DNA from: Ferrimonas balearica
GTDB lineage: Bacteria > Pseudomonadota > Gammaproteobacteria > Enterobacterales > Shewanellaceae
Length of the DNA stretch: 64,000 nucleotides
Reading direction: 5' to 3'
Assembly: GCF_019802055.1 (NCBI RefSeq)
Contig: NZ_JAHVHW010000007.1
Coordinates: forward strand, 372,001-436,000
The notes under the pieces are model-generated. The model had not been told where the DNA came from. It did not search any database and saw nothing but the letters and a program-made list of their open reading frames with translations. Positions within the stretch are counted from its first letter, which is position 1. Each line of letters opens with the position of its first letter. The position numbers and the translations under genes are program-made. Shown piece after piece: positions 62,639-64,000 of this stretch.

Positions 62639-63047
62639 ATTTCTTCAAAATGATCTTCTTTTTGGGGCTGAACTGGGGTGGGAGATCGCGGGATTGGCGC
62701 AATTTATAACCGAACTGCCTTAATTTTTCGCCAACCGTATTTTTGAAGAAAAAATAAGCAAGTGGTGTTGCGATAGTGTTAATGAAATTCTGTCGATAAA
62801 TTAGCGGCCAATATGGGAATTGGCGCCAGTTTACAAAGCGATAGACACCTTGAATATCTATCAGGTTAACAATAATTAAACAAACTTAACATCGTAAAAA
62901 CAATAACTTAGTTGACATAACCTTGGTGCGGGGGGGAGTATCTGTGTGTAAGCATTTTGTGATGCTGATGGGGCACAAAATAAATAAATGGTTGCGGTCT
63001 GTGGATGCCAGCCCCGGGTAATACAGGCACGAAGGGAGAATATTATA
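62639..63047 (+). other. intergenic region upstream of receptor 4
   Basis: No gene. TTGACA at 62912-62917 is a perfect -35 with a poor -10 downstream. The region is AT-rich around 62860-62910. AAGGGAGAA lies 7 bases before the ATG at 63048. Confidence 0.35.
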
Positions 63048-64000
63048 ATGGCTATGGAATCATCTGTATCCAAGGCAGTACGCCAGGGATTACTCGCCAC
63101 TACTCTGGGCTCTATCGCACTGGTTGGTACCAATGTTGCTGTTGCGGAAGAAGCGAACGACGATGTTGAACGCATTGCGGTAACCGGTTCCCGTATCAAG
63201 CAAGTTGATATCGAAACCTCCTCTCCGGTGACCGTGATCACCGCAGCTGACATTCAGCTGTCCGGTGAGGCCACTGTTGCTGACGTACTGAACAACAGCT
63301 CTGTAAACAGCTTCGGTTCCTGGCGTGGTATGTCCGGTTACGGTTCCGGCGGTTCAGCGTCCAGCAGCGTAAACATGCGTGGTCTGGGTTCCGACTACAC
63401 CCTGGTACTGCTGGATGGTCGTCGTATGCCGGGCACCAGCTCCAGCTCCGGCGCCTCTGCGGATACTTCCCGTATCCCCATGGCCATCGTAGAGCGCATT
63501 GAGATCCTGCGTGACGGTGCCTCAGCGGTATACGGTTCTGACGCAGTAGCCGGTGTAATCAACATCATCACCAAGAAAGACTACGAAGGTCTGAACTTTA
63601 CCTTTGACACTGAACAGCCTGATGTAGAAGGCGGCGAACTGAACCGTTTCACCGTGACTTCTGGCTACACCAGCGACAAGGGCAATATCACCCTGACCTA
63701 CGAGTACTACGACAGCAAAGCGGTATTCGATCGTGACGTGTGGAAACTCGACGATCCGACCTATGGCGATTACTCGTCTTACAGTGCCGTTCCCAATGCC
63801 AAGTATGAAACCGGTGAGTTTGTTAAGAACGATGATGGCAGCCTGAAGCTGGATGCCGATGGCAACCCCATCCCGGTTTACGCCTGGTACTCCAATGCTG
63901 AGTTGTGTGGTGAGATCGATAACACCCTGCCTGGCTCTGCTGACCGCTGTTTCTACAGCTATGGTGAAGTAACCAAGCTGTTTGGTGATAAGACTCAGAA
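63048..64000 (+). CDS. TonB-dependent outer-membrane receptor 4 (cut by window end)
   Basis: The frame is open from ATG 63048 to the window end, 317 full codons, with no stop. Signal peptide (MAMESSVSKAVRQGLLATTLGSIAL, cleavage near AVA), then VERIAVTGSRIKQVDIETSSP, and a plug with MRGLGSDYTLVLLDGRRMPG and DGASAVYGSDAVAGVINIIT. It resembles receptor 3 more than 1 or 2. AAGGGAG is upstream. The barrel lies beyond the window. Confidence 0.9.
   Translation, partial: MAMESSVSKAVRQGLLATTLGSIALVGTNVAVAEEANDDVERIAVTGSRIKQVDIETSSPVTVITAADIQLSGEATVADVLNNSSVNSFGSWRGMSGYGSGGSASSSVNMRGLGSDYTLVLLDGRRMPGTSSSSGASADTSRIPMAIVERIEILRDGASAVYGSDAVAGVINIITKKDYEGLNFTFDTEQPDVEGGELNRFTVTSGYTSDKGNITLTYEYYDSKAVFDRDVWKLDDPTYGDYSSYSAVPNAKYETGEFVKNDDGSLKLDADGNPIPVYAWYSNAELCGEIDNTLPGSADRCFYSYGEVTKLFGDKTQ

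Overview
The window looks like chromosome from a moderately GC-rich marine gammaproteobacterium of the Alteromonadales (Shewanella/Ferrimonas-like). The basis is inference from gene content: a PolB of the E. coli type, FNR- and CRP-type sites, a DUF3450-TtpC-ExbB-ExbD-TonB-TPR cluster, large TonB-dependent receptors, and a secreted subtilase with a GlyGly-CTERM-like tail. I see no rRNA, tRNA, CRISPR array, prophage or intact insertion sequence.

Layout. (1) 0-9 kb: the end of a LysR regulator; a very large secreted S8 protease with a structured leader; flavohemoglobin hmp with FNR and NsrR-like sites; a convergent CXXCH periplasmic protein; and a PilZ (c-di-GMP) protein. (2) 9-32 kb: a polyamine island. 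Its units are puuB-puuA(-); a second glutamine-synthetase-like ligase, a SpuC-type aminotransferase and potFGHI(+); a LysR gene divergent from gcdH and a class III CoA-transferase; another LysR gene divergent from aguA-aguB and an orphan PotF-like binding protein; puuR-puuC(-); and bauA-mmsA-glutamine amidotransferase(+). (3) 32-43 kb: a mostly minus-strand housekeeping run (DUF2919, DUF3108, ComFB-like, HDAC-like, DUF2057, priC, YfcA-like, DinG-type helicase, CNT nucleoside transporter), then polB divergent from it. (4) 43-64 kb: an outer-membrane uptake block with two porins, two tandem 955-residue TonB-dependent receptors, the TtpC-type TonB operon, a DUF885 lipoprotein and two more receptors, the last cut by the window end.

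How it works together. The island can make putrescine from agmatine (AguA, AguB), import it (PotFGHI) and degrade it both by gamma-glutamylation (PuuA, PuuB, PuuC) and by direct transamination (SpuC). BauA and MmsA suit beta-alanine/malonate semialdehyde, and GcdH with the CoA-transferase suits glutarate from cadaverine or lysine. A motif close to TGTTTAGTATTWT, similar to the published E. coli PuuR target, recurs in the three intergenic regions where PuuR control would be expected. The right-hand block pairs energised receptors with the complex that powers them; a peptidase-like lipoprotein between them and the large subtilase elsewhere suggest, but do not prove, a protein or peptide scavenging lifestyle.

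Most interesting points: the candidate PuuR regulon; the orphan binding protein with changed ligand-contact positions; the two ligase paralogues; the equal-length receptor pair with duplicated leaders but different codon use; the receptor-TtpC-DUF885 module; a DinG-type helicase with only three of four expected cluster cysteines; and an unexplained 0.6 kb region before the TtpC operon.
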